Of a DNA stretch of 60,000 bases, positions 10,031-20,640 are shown piece by piece. The stretch spans positions 23,925,609 to 23,985,608 of the forward strand of contig NC_087066.1 of assembly GCF_963678635.1 (NCBI RefSeq), given 5' to 3'. Source of the DNA: Symsagittifera roscoffensis. Its lineage: Eukaryota > Xenacoelomorpha > Acoela > Convolutidae. Positions within the stretch are counted from its first letter, which is position 1; every line of letters starts with the position of its first letter. The position numbers were made by a program, and so were the translations under genes. The notes under the pieces were generated by a model. It was not told the origin of the DNA and did not search any database. It was given only the letters and a program-made list of their open reading frames with translations.

Positions 10031-10812
10031 ATGTATAGGCAGTTCTCTAAGCCACCCGGCCAAGCGCCTGGTGAATATTCGAGAGACTACTCCCGGGCGA
10101 CCTCGGTGGAGGGGGACGATAGGAGATACGCGGGACTGAAGGCACCAGTGGGTGACAGCCTGTTTGCTGCCTATGATCCCCTGGATTTAAAGGCTGCCAA
10201 GTACTTGATAGTGGCCAGTTCAGATTATCTCTACACGCCTCGTTCCCTCTTTTGGCGCGACCTGATTTTCTTGACAGCGCCTAAGTTGGACTGGGGGCAA
10301 TCAGTAGGCATGACGATAAGCGTGCGGAGGACGATCAGCATAGATCCGCAGGTGATAGTAAATGCCGGCTCGAATGACCACCTGCAGAGCAGAGGGTTGT
10401 GGTCCCGTCTGACAGATGGATCAATCCCGAGCAAGGAAATCATAAGGGAGGCTATAATGACGTTGCTCTCAGCCATGACCGAAGTAGAGCATCAGTGTAG
10501 CGACACTTCACCAAGAATGTGGTGAAGATCATTTTTGTGTTATCACCGGGGAGCGCCACGTTGCCAGAACATTTACAATTTGTGTACACGATGGTCACGA
10601 CTCTAGCAGAGGGACGATTCAGCGTGATATTACCCGCGCCGAACAGAATAGTGGGCACCAATAACTCTTACCCACCCCGTTCTGAGCTTCCTGCCATCTG
10701 GGCGGAAATTTCCAATGCCATCCAGGGACTCACGGATTGCAGCACGAGGTCTCCTGGGGTTCGAGCTGGCCAATTTCGCCAGGTAGCTGAATGGGAGGCT
10801 AGGATTAGATGA
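10031..10812 (+). pseudogene. SGNH-like domain 2
   Basis: The frame at 10,031-10,525 continues in another frame at 10,519-10,812. It resembles domain 1: a strand followed by IVASSDYLY near 10,211 in the place of block I, then VIVNAGSNDHL (G-S-N-D at 10,367-10,378) in the place of block III, and VVKIIFVLSPGS as the following strand. A block V Asp-x2-His is not clear. Two SGNH-like domains side by side, one with an Asn for Ser and one lacking an obvious block V, would suggest a structural or binding role rather than catalysis. The second assignment is weaker than the first. Confidence 0.45.
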
Positions 10813-10819
10813 TGATCAC

Positions 10820-12107
10820 TTGTTACTACAACAGGTGGCCAATGACCTCTGGTTCAGACAGATGGATTATGCTCGAAATGAACAGGGGAGGACGGTCAAA
10901 AGAAATATGACATCCGCAGAAGAGGACCTCATGGCGTTGGCCTTGAGGGCGAAGCCACACACCAATTCATGGTTGTGTCTGTCGCCAAGAGTGGGTACCG
11001 TTCGCGCATGCACCGGCAGTAATCAAGGAGATACACACTTATCTGAGAAACTTGTTGAACGAAAGGGAGTTAGCCGGAGACAGGATGTTACAGTTGATGC
11101 AAGACGTGAACACGATGTCGCTAGATAGATTCCAAGCTGTTATTTTGGCCCTGAGGGCTCAATATGAGAGATCAGACGCTATCTTGGGTGAAATGGGAGT
11201 GGGATGGACGCCATCCTTCGTGTCTACGTGTTACCCGAGGGCATTCCGGAATCTGATCGCGAGTTTCGTCAAGGACATCCGAAAACTGTCGATTGGTCTG
11301 GTACTGGCACTGTATGTGACGTTTGGCCACGAGAACTTTATGAAGGGATCTGCGAATCTCTTTACCCAAGCGTTGGCGGACCTGAGATTGGATGGACTCC
11401 TTACCCTGATCGCCATGACATATGGTCGGTTGGGCGATTTGTTCGTGCTTTTACGCTATTCCGAACAACAGCAGGGAGCGAGTCGAGAATTCAACGCGCA
11501 GTTGGAAACCGCCTCATACAGGAAAATGAAGGATTGGAGGATAATCTTGCTCCAGTACCTCCTGCAACAGAATAGGAGTGTCACAGGAGAGGACAAGGTG
11601 GCAACGGGAGCGAGTGAGTGCAAACAGTATTGTGGCATGCCCTTGCTGACAGATCTGGCTGTGATGATGCGGATCGATCCGCTGGCTCTGGTCCATGGAC
11701 TAAGGGAGATTGTCATGGTGGTGTACGGACCTGTGATGTCATACGTGTTACCAGACGTGCAAGTGAAGGCATACAGGAACTCGGTGTTGTATGTCAATTT
11801 AGTCTCCGTTGTGGATTGTTCCGTGCTGAATTGGGTGGAACAGAAAGAGTTGAGAGGATTGGCCAGCGACGACAGGTTATTCGGAAGAATAGCGCAGCCG
11901 GGATGGAAGTTGATGGACTTCAACAACAATTTCAAATGCAGAATGGGTGGCGAGGACCTTTCCCATATCCAGTTTAATCCTAAGCTTTGGAATCTGCGAC
12001 CAGTGGTGAAGGATTCAGGAGAAGCGATGCAGGTCCCAGTTTGGCCGGAACCATATGAGACGTCAAGGAGAATCAGCAAGTGTGGCTTTCCGGGTCCAGG
12101 CCGCTGA
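10820..12107 (+). pseudogene. Plus-strand block, helical segment (351-codon ORF)
   Basis: The piece 10,820-11,128 runs into the 351-codon frame at 11,052-12,107 by a frame change. The longer frame is rich in Leu, Arg and hydrophobic helices (FQAVILALRAQYERSDAIL and LSIGLVLALYVTFGHENFM are examples) with few charged low-complexity parts, so it is probably a folded alpha-helical domain. I recognise no motif. It is among the longest uninterrupted stretches of the block. A 272-codon minus-strand ORF over the same bases is its shadow. Confidence 0.45.
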
Positions 12108-12119
12108 CGGACCAATTCC

Positions 12120-13530
12120 CCCGATATCCACCGATAAGGAGGATGTTGTTGGGAATCACGTCTCCTGCCATTTCCCCTCGCATCGGAGCGGCTCGTGATG
12201 CAGAAGAGAAAATGCGGAAATGGAGTGAAGGGATGGAGCCGCGCTTCATCAGTTGGAACGTTGCCGCCATGCACATGTTTGACTTCACGTTTCTTGATGT
12301 ATGGAGCCGGAAGAAGATCAAGGCACCACCTTCCAGGAAGCCAGAGGTTTCCGCTGACGTGTGAAATGATGTGTACACACCAGCCGATGATTGGGCACGA
12401 TTGAAATGGCCAGGAGAAAGGAAAGTGATACTATTGGAAGTGGCAGAGGAGTGCAGAGGAAGCACGTACATGACGGTCGACGAGCTGGCGCCATATGGCG
12501 ACGAATCGGTGGATTTCCTGGTGAATGACGAGTTATTCTATCATGCAGAGGATCTGACCGTACCGGCGCGGCCGGACTCGGGCATGGATATGCGACAAGG
12601 CCCTTTGGGACCTGGGCCGAGACCAGAGACAAACGATGATGAGCAGATGGATCAGGATGACGAACATATGGAGGGAAAGGTAGACAAGTCAAATGGATTG
12701 GACTTAGGAGTGTTGGAGAGATACTTGCTGGAATACCAGTTCAGTGAAGACGACGACGGGGAAGTTGTTGGAAATCTATTGCTGATGACATCATCGTCTT
12801 TCATGTACCCTACGAGGGAGGCGCCGGCCAGCTTATCCCCAGTGGATCCAATAGGCCTGGCAATGGACTACAGGAGTAGAGACATACAGAAACTGCTCCA
12901 TGAATCACCAAGGAGGAGAAGAATTGACAACGAGACCATAAGGGTATCCTTCCTGAGCACGTTGCCTGAAGAGGAGTGGGAGAGATACCAGAGTGAGCTT
13001 GAACGTAAGGCAGGAGTGACCTGGAACCGAGTGACCTTCATGGAAAGGTCATGGGACGTGATACGCAGGTACGGGACGCAGTCCGTAATGAAGGTGGGGT
13101 TGAACCAACCCATCGTGCGCGAGGTTCCGGAGAAAAAAGCTCCGTAGAGTCTGATGTCCTGACCGAGTCAGTTACAGAGGACAGTACCGATGATCAGAAG
13201 ATCACGAGAAAATTACTCGTCAGGCGAGCCAAGAAAGGGCTGAAGAGGTTGAAAGGGAAGACCGGAAGCAAAACTGTGAATCAAAAAGTGGTGAAGTCGA
13301 AGGCCAGTGCAGTGGTGGCCTCGTTGGCAAAAGTGGCTCGTGCAAGTGAGAGTGGACAAGGAGATAGTGCGACACTGGCCGGGGGAGAAAAAGAGAACCT
13401 GATACCCTCTATGCTATTGGCAGGTTTGACCTCAATAGCCACAAGATCGAAGAAAAGCGCATGGACTTTGGCTGACACGAAGCTCGAAATGGAAAGTCAT
13501 CAGTCAGTGTGGATCTGGAGGACTCGATGA
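12120..13530 (+). pseudogene. Plus-strand block, acidic then basic segment
   Basis: 12,371-13,147 encodes a mixed segment with a strongly acidic middle (DDEQMDQDDEHMEG) followed by YPTREAPASLSPVDPIGL and a charged helix (TLPEEEWERYQSELERKAG). 13,051-13,530 overlaps in another frame and is Lys/Arg-rich (LVRRAKKGLKRLKGKTG), nucleic-acid-binding in character. The region 12,120-12,370 connects to the previous frame only through stops. No known domain is recognised. Confidence 0.4.
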
Positions 13531-13552
13531 TTACAAGACCTCGCGAACCAAC

Positions 13553-14906
13553 ATGGCCCGGATGAAACTGGAGGGACAACTCGGCGTGGTCGAGTACAGT
13601 CGGATCACAGTGCCCGACTCAGTCCACATGGGAGATCCAGCAGGGGGTTATGTAGAGATGCTTAGGGCAAGGAATTCCTCGAGAGGGCGCTTGATGGCCT
13701 GGGACGAGAAGCAAGCCATGCAAGAGTATTTGAAGGAGCTGACGGAGAACTCTAATTTGAGTCGTAAAGAATACGGCACGGTGATGTCCTCGGAGGCAAA
13801 TGAAATCGGGCTGGAAAAACTGTTAGAAATCTCTTGGAGGGCGGCCCTCCAAAAATACTTCGACGAGACGATGCATGCACTCGCCACGGTGGCAGAACTG
13901 ACTTGCAGGTACGACTGGCCTGGTGTTTAATGGAAACCAAGAAGTCGAAATATGAGGCCAACAAGGACTCGAAATCAAAGGAACAGGAACTGGAACTGAT
14001 GGAAGCCCTGCGAGTGTTGATTTCTACAGACAATTCGGCGATAGCCTGGGCTAAGCGTAAAGATGTCCTTTGCTTTGTGAGGTTCGTGGTGGATCGTATC
14101 CCCACTCGTGTGTTGGAAGAATGTATAAAGACCATTCGGCAAGGGGGAGTTGATCGTGAACGAAACTTCCTGAGGGCACTCCTGGAGTTATATCAGGACA
14201 TGCCGCTGCTCATACCAAGTAAAGAACCTAACGACATGGAAAGCTATCGCAGGTTGGAAGAAGTGAGAAGATACTCCAACAACGAGTTGAAAGTGAGCCA
14301 GGAGTCAATTGAAGCAGTCAGGGGACAGAAGGACTATGCAACACTGGGGAAGTTGAAGTCATTCCAATATGTGTCAGGCATACCAGGGGTGGCGTACAAT
14401 CCCTTCGTGGACTAGGAAGTCAGGGAAGCATACTTTGACTATGAGCAAGTTGTGGTACTTGATTTCTGAGTCGAGCGAGTCAAGGAAATGGCATGTTGAT
14501 GGTGGAAGAACCCAAGCTGGGAATCGTTTTGGAGGAACGAGTGGTCAAAACCTCGGTTCCCGAGCTAAAGGGGCAAGTGAGCTTTGTTTGTGGTTCTTGG
14601 GACGGTCCCTTGAAGACCAGCTTAGTAACCATGTGGGAGTTCATGAAGCCTTCCTGTTGTCCACATCCAAACGCCGGTTTAATCTGGGATATGACGGCAG
14701 ACGTCACATTGAATGTGGATGATGACGCGAGTCCACACAATTTGGCCATGATACACCATCTGCTGGACCTAAAAATAACGAAGCAGAAGAGCGGACCATC
14801 CACGGAACCAGCCGAGGGAAATCCCTCCAGTGATTGGGTGAGACAGGGCACCTGTCTAGCCCACAGTAGTGGAATGGACGGACACGTGTGCAATTCGGGG
14901 CATTGA
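13553..14906 (+). pseudogene. Plus-strand block, unidentified segments
   Basis: Three overlapping frames (13,553-13,930, 13,834-14,415 and 14,493-14,906) continue the coding character with at least three frame changes. The middle one is helical and charged (ELELMEALRVLISTDNSAIA). The last has Cys/His residues (PSCCPHPNAG) and an acidic NVDDDASPHN stretch, but not in a spacing I know as a zinc site. No function is proposed. Confidence 0.35.
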
Positions 14907-14945
14907 CTGAATACGCTAAGTGAGGAGCATCGCCAACTAGCTCAA

Positions 14946-16217
14946 TTGTATGGGAGGTTAAGCATGTCGGACAAAAGTGAAATGGAGTTGATTGCGGACT
15001 GTCACGGAGTAACGGAAGTGAACTTGATCACTGCCTTCAGATTTTGCAGTATGACGAGGTCTATAGAATCACTGGAACGCCTGGAGCGTGCCCATGGGCT
15101 AGTTACGTCCCTTAGTGTGGAAGTGTTCCCTGGAGCATTGCAGACTGAGCAAAAGATTGGAGGTTGGCGAGAGGCTCTGGAGAACGAGATGAATTTGAAA
15201 GACAGTGAGACCTATCATAGACCTACTGGTTCGAGATATCTGGTGGGTTCCAGCTCTGCACCATATTGCAAAAGTAGGTACCCTACGCACATGGTGGTGA
15301 TGGACGCGATGACACAGCAGGTGTTGTTCGACCAAATCCTCTCTGTGCCAAAGTGCGTGAGGTTGGCCAGGATGTCGGAGAGTTCATATGATTTACTGAC
15401 GAAGATCATTCGGGCCGTCCCGAAGAGATCTGAAGGCGAGTTGCAGGACATAGTGGGTGAAGAGATCATGAGGTTGAGTGAGGGTAATGTTAGTGCATTC
15501 CAAAAGAAGAAGGCGAGCAGAGCGTTACCCACCGAATTCCCCACCATGGATGAAAAGGACGATGTACACAGGATTATGATCGAAGTGGAACCGTTGCTGC
15601 GAGCTTCAGGGTACCGGACCCGAAGGAACATCTTGATGACCCATGTGGAGTATACTCGTCACTGCCTGGCACAGACGTTATGGTACCCCAAACGCGCGAA
15701 TTTGACGTTAGTATGGGACGTGGAGGAGTTGTACTCCACGGGGTTGCCCGATCAAAATCAAAAAGTGTCAATCGTCGTGGTTATTGCCATGTTGGCGGTG
15801 AGATGGTTAGAAGCTAACGCGGGCACGAGTGAGCAGGAGACGGCCGTGCCGACACCTGAGCAACTAAGCAATGTCAAGATGAGCAACAACTTACATCTTT
15901 TCAGAACCACCTGTAAGGTTCTGAGGATACCCAAAGCCATTGAGAGGATATGGTCAAGGCAAAGGTTGATGCTTTGGTTCCGTGCAGTGATGACGTCATG
16001 GATGTATGAACGCGCGAAGCGTAATTTGTCTAGGAACACGGAAGCCTATCAATCCTTCCAGCTAGATATAGGACCGGGAGCCTATAAGAGAGCATTCCTA
16101 ACGCACAGAAACGCTGTTACCATGGCCGTTAAGCGAGTAGCTGGAGCGCCTTGTGTTACTGAAGCCGAAAAGAGAGAGGTCTTACGAGCTGACCTAGAAC
16201 GGAATGTAAGCCTGTGA
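14946..16217 (+). pseudogene. Plus-strand block, longest open frame (423 codons)
   Basis: This is an uninterrupted 423-codon frame at the 3' end of the block, closed by TGA at 16,215-16,217. It is mostly helical, with scattered Cys and a basic C-terminus (MTSWMYERAKRNLSRN; REVLRADLERNVSL). I recognise no family. It is the best-preserved part and the best query for finding intact relatives. The DNA beyond it turns AT-rich within about 200 bp, so the coding block ends here. Confidence 0.5.
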
Positions 16218-17993
16218 GCAAAAGGTGAATGTGGACTTGCTACCTTGATGCAAACCGAGGCTGTTAGAGCAGGAGAGTTAGGGCACGGCCCGCATTTTCG
16301 TGGACATGCTGGAGAAAGTCCTAGAAAACAGCGAGACAGAAGAACAAGGGCAAGAAGCAATGTAGTGAAAACGAAGATATAACACGAGATGGAGAGAGGA
16401 GGAGCAAAATTTAATTGTCTTTGTGCGTTAAAACTGATACCAATCAACTAAGATTGATCATTGAAACTTTTAATTTTTTTATTTTGTGAGAGCTGAATTA
16501 AAAGCAGACCCTGATATTGTTGGAAACAGTTGAAAAACTGTTGAATTGTTGCAATTGTTAAATGAAAATGAAAATTTTAGTTGATGTTATTTATATCTAT
16601 ATATAGAGAGCATAGGTGAGTATATTTACCTATTTACACCCGACTAAAGTTTTTAACCTTTTTAAGACCCGTGTTCACTGTTTGTCGACCTGGTAGGTTT
16701 GGGTAGGCTCGCTCGAAGAGCGTGATTACCTCATTGCCTTTCCTGGCCACAGAGTTTCTTAGTTTTAATATTGAGGACGACAGCATAAATAACTGATTAT
16801 ACTTGGTGAGTGACGTTAAGTTAATTTTAACGGGTGCGTGGCCGTGCCACGTTCCAAATTTTTAATCAGGCGAGATAACGTAAGTAGTCAGAAATTTTTT
16901 TTTATCTAGGACACTTCTCATGGTGCAAATTTTGTGGAAATGTTGAAATGCAGTGAGATGTAGTTCGGTGCCGATTGTGACACGTAACGAGATGAGGTAG
17001 AGTGGATAAATTTCATTTTCTGATGCGATTTGTAAGGTTGCTTATAGATAACTGGAACACTACTTGACAATAACCCGGTGTTATGCGAACAAGGAGGACA
17101 TTGATGGGGACTGTCCGGGGAGTATGTGCCATTCCGCCGAACTGGCACAGCGTAAACTTCCGGCACAACACGAAAAAAGAATTAGAGGCCTTAGTGATTG
17201 AAAACTAGTAAAAAGGAGGCTAGAATATTCTGGAATATTTAATTTTCCAAATTTCGATTGGCGAATGAATATTTCCGAGAAAAACAAAAGATGGCCATTT
17301 TTAATTGAAAATTGACAAAAAACAGAACGACAACCGATTTAATGAAAAACAATCGAACGAGAACGAAATAAAACACGAAGCCTCTTATCGTGACAATCAC
17401 GCACGATAAGACACCTAACGGAAGGAATTAGCCAAAACTGAGGCTTGAGTGGGGAAGAAGTAAACAGCAGTACCCTCCCGTGCCACGAATTGGGAGTAAT
17501 GACGACGTTATTATAGAGAAAGCGCGGAATCGGAGGCTCGGCCCCCCAGAGACAGGACTGTAAAGAACTGACTTTTTAGCTACTCTGATGCCATAAAACT
17601 TTGAATTAACACCGGTATGATTTGATATTTTAGAATATGAGTAGCTAGAAAGAGGGAAGGGTCAATCCGTCTCCAATGGATTGAATATGGAGCTGTCGCC
17701 AAAAACATAGTAAAATAGGATGTTCGAGCCGTGTTTTTAATAGCAGTCACGTAGTCTGAGGATCCGAGACCCAGCTATGTGGTTGTATTCGCTTGTAAAC
17801 AGAAGCTGAATAAAAATTGCTCGACTGATGGCATTTAAATGGTAACTTTTTACTTAGCCCTAGACAGACCAGAAAATCAACTGGCTAGGTCGAGACGGTG
17901 ACAAACGAGTAGAATTTAGGTAACTGACGCCGGCCAGTCGTCTATAGGTACTTTTTCTACGCTCCGTCACTGTGTATTATTTGGGCGAGTGTT
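16218..17993. other. Non-coding stretch after the plus-strand block
   Basis: No convincing coding frame is seen. The first 200 bp keep the composition of the block. From about 16,440 the DNA is AT-rich. A TATA-like run (tatatataga, about 16,601-16,610) is present, and the stretch could include the terminal repeat of the preceding element, but I could not find a matching second copy in the window. The stretch ends at the 5'-truncated Penelope-like copy. Confidence 0.4.
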
Positions 17994-18319
17994 ACACTTC
18001 CTTTGCTCGTCAACTGAGATCCAAAGTGGTGTACAAGCTTACATGTAGTGGATGTAACTCCACCTATGTCGGCCAGAGAGTCCGACATTTAGCCACGAGG
18101 GTCGATGAAAACCGCAAAGGGGACTCCTCAGTAGGGCAACACTTGTTAGAATGGAATAATGAGGTAGGCGGTACTGCTGAGCTGAATTCAGAGATTATAG
18201 ACCAAACAGCCAACACTCATAAGCTACTGACATTAGAGGCTTTGCGTATTTATAGTGAGAGCCCGAAGATCAACACACGCGATGAATTCAGGAGCCCGGA
18301 ATTAACACTAAAATTATAG
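17994..18319 (+). pseudogene. PLE3 GIY-YIG endonuclease domain
   Basis: The frame reads SKVVYKLTCSGC, then STYVGQRVRHLATRV, then a His/Arg-poor helix and LTLEALRIY, ending in LTLKL. This matches residue for residue, apart from scattered changes, the GIY-YIG domain of PLE2 at 22,698-23,162. The domain normally nicks target DNA for insertion. The usual V-Y-E-H segment is V-D-E-N here, replacing a conserved His, and the preceding RT is absent, so the fragment is dead. Confidence 0.85.
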
Positions 18320-18574
18320 TCTATGTATAACATGGCTAAAAAAAAACTGACATGTCAGAATCAAAAATATTCCCAAATTGAAATTTTATAACCATGAAAG
18401 AACAACTAAAAATTTTTAGAAATTTACACGAAAATGTTATTCATGATAACGTAATTATATTATGTAATTACAGTTGTTTAAATTTGATTGGTTAAAAAGT
18501 TTTAGAGCTTTTTTAGACATGTTTCTCATTTTTCAGATCTTTGATCGTTTTGTAAATATTGTAAAAAATTTTAA

Positions 18575-18610
18575 TCCTGATTATGCACAAAATGTGCGAA
18601 AACGTTTGAA
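18575..18610 (+). ncRNA. Hammerhead ribozyme-like core in PLE3
   Basis: The strand reads CTGATTA, then a 5-bp stem II (GCACA with TGTGC, loop AA), then GAAAACG. The consensus core is CUGANGA, stem II, GAAA, so only the G of the first box is changed (to T). The homologous site in PLE1 (minus, 19,211-19,242) has CTGACGA intact but AAAA for GAAA. Together the two point to a real hammerhead in the parent element. Hammerheads are described in Penelope-like retroelements. This copy should be inactive or weak. Confidence 0.6.
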
Positions 18611-18722
18611 TTAACATTTTAAATTTCTTATAACCATTTTTGTTAAATTCTAACGCCATTTTACATCGGCAAAGTTTTATGAATAAATCAAGTCGATTTT
18701 AATGCATCCAGAGAATTGTCAA

Positions 18723-18974
18723 TTAAAATCTACACTCCTCGATTATAGCACAGATAGAATTGTCTATGTTGGATGTAATTTTAAGATTTTTGCACCCCCG
18801 AAGGCAAAGGATTGCACTCGTCAGAAGTGCAAAACTTATTTTTGTTCTTATAAAATCAGTTGTGTCCGAGTATGATTCGTTCCGTTTTTCGCTTAGTTTC
18901 AAGACGGTTTTTGTAGAGCCTGGTACTGCTCCGGTACACGCAAAAATTAGTGGGACAAAGCTGCTGTGTTCCAC
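18723..18974 (-). pseudogene. Retroelement C-terminal fragment
   Basis: The minus strand reads PLIFACTGAVPGSTKTVLK, a charged helix, and ISFALLTSAILCLRGCKN. This resembles a conserved tail seen in many invertebrate retroelement proteins, where the pattern is PL-F-TTG-M ... LSF-LLR-AI-C-RG. I cannot say which class of element. No other part of such an element is visible around it, so it is a short relic between PLE3 and PLE1. Confidence 0.45.
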
Positions 18975-19098
18975 ATCCAGAATTCTTTGTTGGTTTTTTA
19001 TTGTTTTGACCTTCTCATGATATTTGTAGGCGTCAAATATAGCTTTAGGGCCCAGAGTCCATTTGCCTTGAAATCAAGTCCATTTGCCTTGATGTGAC

Positions 19099-19183
19099 GC
19101 TGTTTAACAAGCAGTTGTTTTTTATGTTTTTCTCAAACTGTACTTCATGCGAGAACATTCACGAGACACATCTGTAAGTTTTG
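19099..19183 (+). repeat. Dispersed repeat remnant, left of PLE1
   Basis: From GCTGTTTAACAA to CTGTAAGTTTTG this matches 28,412-28,498 with scattered changes. The continuation of the same repeat resumes at 22,324 after PLE1. PLE1 therefore sits inside this repeat copy. Confidence 0.75.
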
Positions 19184-19210
19184 AAGAAATTTTTGCTGAA
19201 AAGTAAATTT

Positions 19211-19242
19211 CAAACGTTTTGGCAACTATGTGCATCGTCAGG
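19211..19242 (-). ncRNA. Hammerhead ribozyme-like core in PLE1 3' region
   Basis: The minus strand reads CTGACGA, a short stem II (GCA with TGC), and CCAAAACG. CUGANGA is intact; the GAAA box is altered to AAAA. The same site in PLE3 (18,577) has a stronger stem II and an intact GAAA. It lies about 30 bp from the 3' end of PLE1, where hammerheads are expected in Penelope-like elements. Confidence 0.5.
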
Positions 19243-19489
19243 ATTTTTACAATAAACTAATATAAATGACAATAAAACATCAATTTACAAATGTTATTTA
19301 CAATAAATCACATACAATTTGGTTCTAAACCATCATGATAAAAAATTAGCCAATCACAGTTGACCTTTAAATTACTACTAAGATTAAAATACTTTTAACC
19401 TCTAAAATTAATTTGTCTGGAAGTTTCTGAGTCATAATTTCGATTCAGACATGTACGTTTTAAATAAAAAAACCAAAAACATTTTGGGA

Positions 19490-19933
19490 CTAAATTTTTA
19501 GTGTTAACTCCCTACTCCTACACTCATCGCGCGTGTTCAAGCCCGGTTTCTCTTTCCTGATATGTAATGCTTCTAGTGTTAGCAATTGTGTTTGGTTGTT
19601 TGACCTATCGACAATTTCCCAACTAAGATCTGCGCTATTTCCCTCAAGTTGGCATTGCTGAAGGTGGAGGATTAGCGGTGAGTCTGCTTTCTTATGTTCC
19701 TCAATTCTAGTGGTCAAATGTCGAACAGTTTGTCCGACATAAGTGGAAGTGCATCCACTACATGACAGTTTATAAACCACTCTTGACTTGAGGTCATTAA
19801 AAAATGCTGACTTCAGTGATATTAAACATGATTCTAGTTTTCTTGTGGTGAAAACTACTTGAACGTTAGTTAATTTTCGTAACCTGTTAGCAAAACATTG
19901 GCTCTGGTTACCTCTATATTGCACCATCAGCAT
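19490..19933 (-). pseudogene. PLE1 GIY-YIG endonuclease domain
   Basis: The frame has SRVVYKLSCSGC, STYVGQTVRHLTTRIEEH and LLTLEALHI, the GIY-YIG-type nuclease found at the C-terminus of canonical Penelope-like proteins. The YVG and the R-x3-E-H helix are preserved. It is in a different frame from the RT C-part before it (19,933-20,334), so the polyprotein is broken here. The stop is at 19,490-19,492. Confidence 0.85.
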
Positions 19934-20640
19934 TAAGGGCTTCCCATCCTTTGGTGATTGAACTTACAAGCACCTCTCACTATCCAGGGGCTTGACCTTA
20001 CCCTCGATGATCTTGCAGAAGGCGTCTGAAGCCACCTTTGTGGACCGTGTACAGTGCCTTGGATAACACTACGCTTAGACTGAGTTGGGGAGCAGCTTCT
20101 ATAGTTCAGTATAGTCCCTGTATCTGTTGGTTTTTGATACCAACTGCAAGTTACACGCCTACCCTGCGATACATTTATGTTCAAATCCAGGAACGGCAAA
20201 CTCCCCTCCGAATTAGTTTCCTCTAGAGTGAACTGCAAATTTGGATGAACAGAATTGGCGGCATCGAGAAGACAACTCGGCTCCCCTCTGACTGTTCTAA
20301 CAATGTCATCCACATACCTGAGGAACAATTTCACCTGGGGAGTATCCTTCTCCTTGTTCTTAGCTCGGCAGCAGCTTTCACAGTACCAGACTATCTCGGT
20401 TATTGATGCGTATACGTCATCGGATATTTTTCCGCATTTTAGATGATAGCAGTTTCGGCAACTCTCGCATTCAACCCCTTTGATCTATATGTGACTTTCC
20501 TGCTGCAACATGGGCACAAGCCGTTTTTGTCATTAATTTGCTGTACCTCCGTTCCCACCGGTGTTTCTTGTCTTGTACTCTTTCAGCCATAAATTTGCTA
20601 CAATTACAGCGAGGGACGCGCCCATTGCTAAACCATCAAC
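19933..20640 (-). pseudogene. PLE1 RT motif B, PHD finger and motif C region
   Basis: After an in-frame stop following WYV, the minus strand continues with GLAMGASLAVIVANLWLKEY (motif B) and a C4HC3 zinc finger at 20,516-20,371: CPCC, twelve residues, C-ES-C, four, H-LK-C, seventeen, C-ES-C. Then come KLFLRYVDDIVRTV (motif C, YVDD) and FLDLNINVSQGRR with WYQKPTDTGT (motifs D-E). One base is missing inside the finger near 20,475. The finger has the same spacing as in PLE2. It resembles a PHD finger, a fold that often reads histone tails. Confidence 0.8.

Larger units (their letters stand above)
7823..16217 (+). pseudogene. Decayed ~2,800-codon coding block with two SGNH-like domains
   Basis: Successive plus-strand open stretches, each 80-420 codons and in changing frames, tile this region almost without gaps. 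Their composition is uniform and protein-like, and clearly unlike the AT-rich DNA after 16.4 kb. This is the pattern of one very long coding sequence, or a few adjacent ones, that has taken frameshifts. Recognisable parts are a coiled coil, an SGNH-hydrolase-like domain at 8.8-9.35 kb and a second one at 10.2-10.75 kb. I see no reverse transcriptase, integrase, transposase, protease or helicase motif. It stands head to head with the Gypsy copy and probably belongs to a mobile element, but which kind is unknown. Confidence 0.65.
17994..18660 (+). mobile_element. Penelope-like element fragment (PLE3): GIY-YIG, 3'UTR, ribozyme, unit junction
   Basis: Homology to the minus-strand PLE2 starts abruptly at about 17,994 and continues through the GIY-YIG end of the ORF (stop at about 18,319) and the 3'UTR (18,335-18,450 matches 22,571-22,680 inverted). 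It then passes a hammerhead-like core at 18,577 and about 50 bp (18,605-18,655) that match the 5' end of PLE2 (26,160-26,208 inverted). A 3' end followed directly by a 5' start fits the partial tandem arrangement (pseudo-LTR) known for Penelope-like elements. The copy is 5' truncated. Confidence 0.8.

Noticed and set aside
11456-12274. 272-codon minus-strand ORF
   Set aside because: Antisense shadow of the well-kept plus-strand frame at 11,052-12,107. Composition is that of a reverse reading and no motif is seen.
18760-19020. 86-codon plus-strand ORF
   Set aside because: Shadow of the minus-strand retroelement relic at 18,723-18,974.
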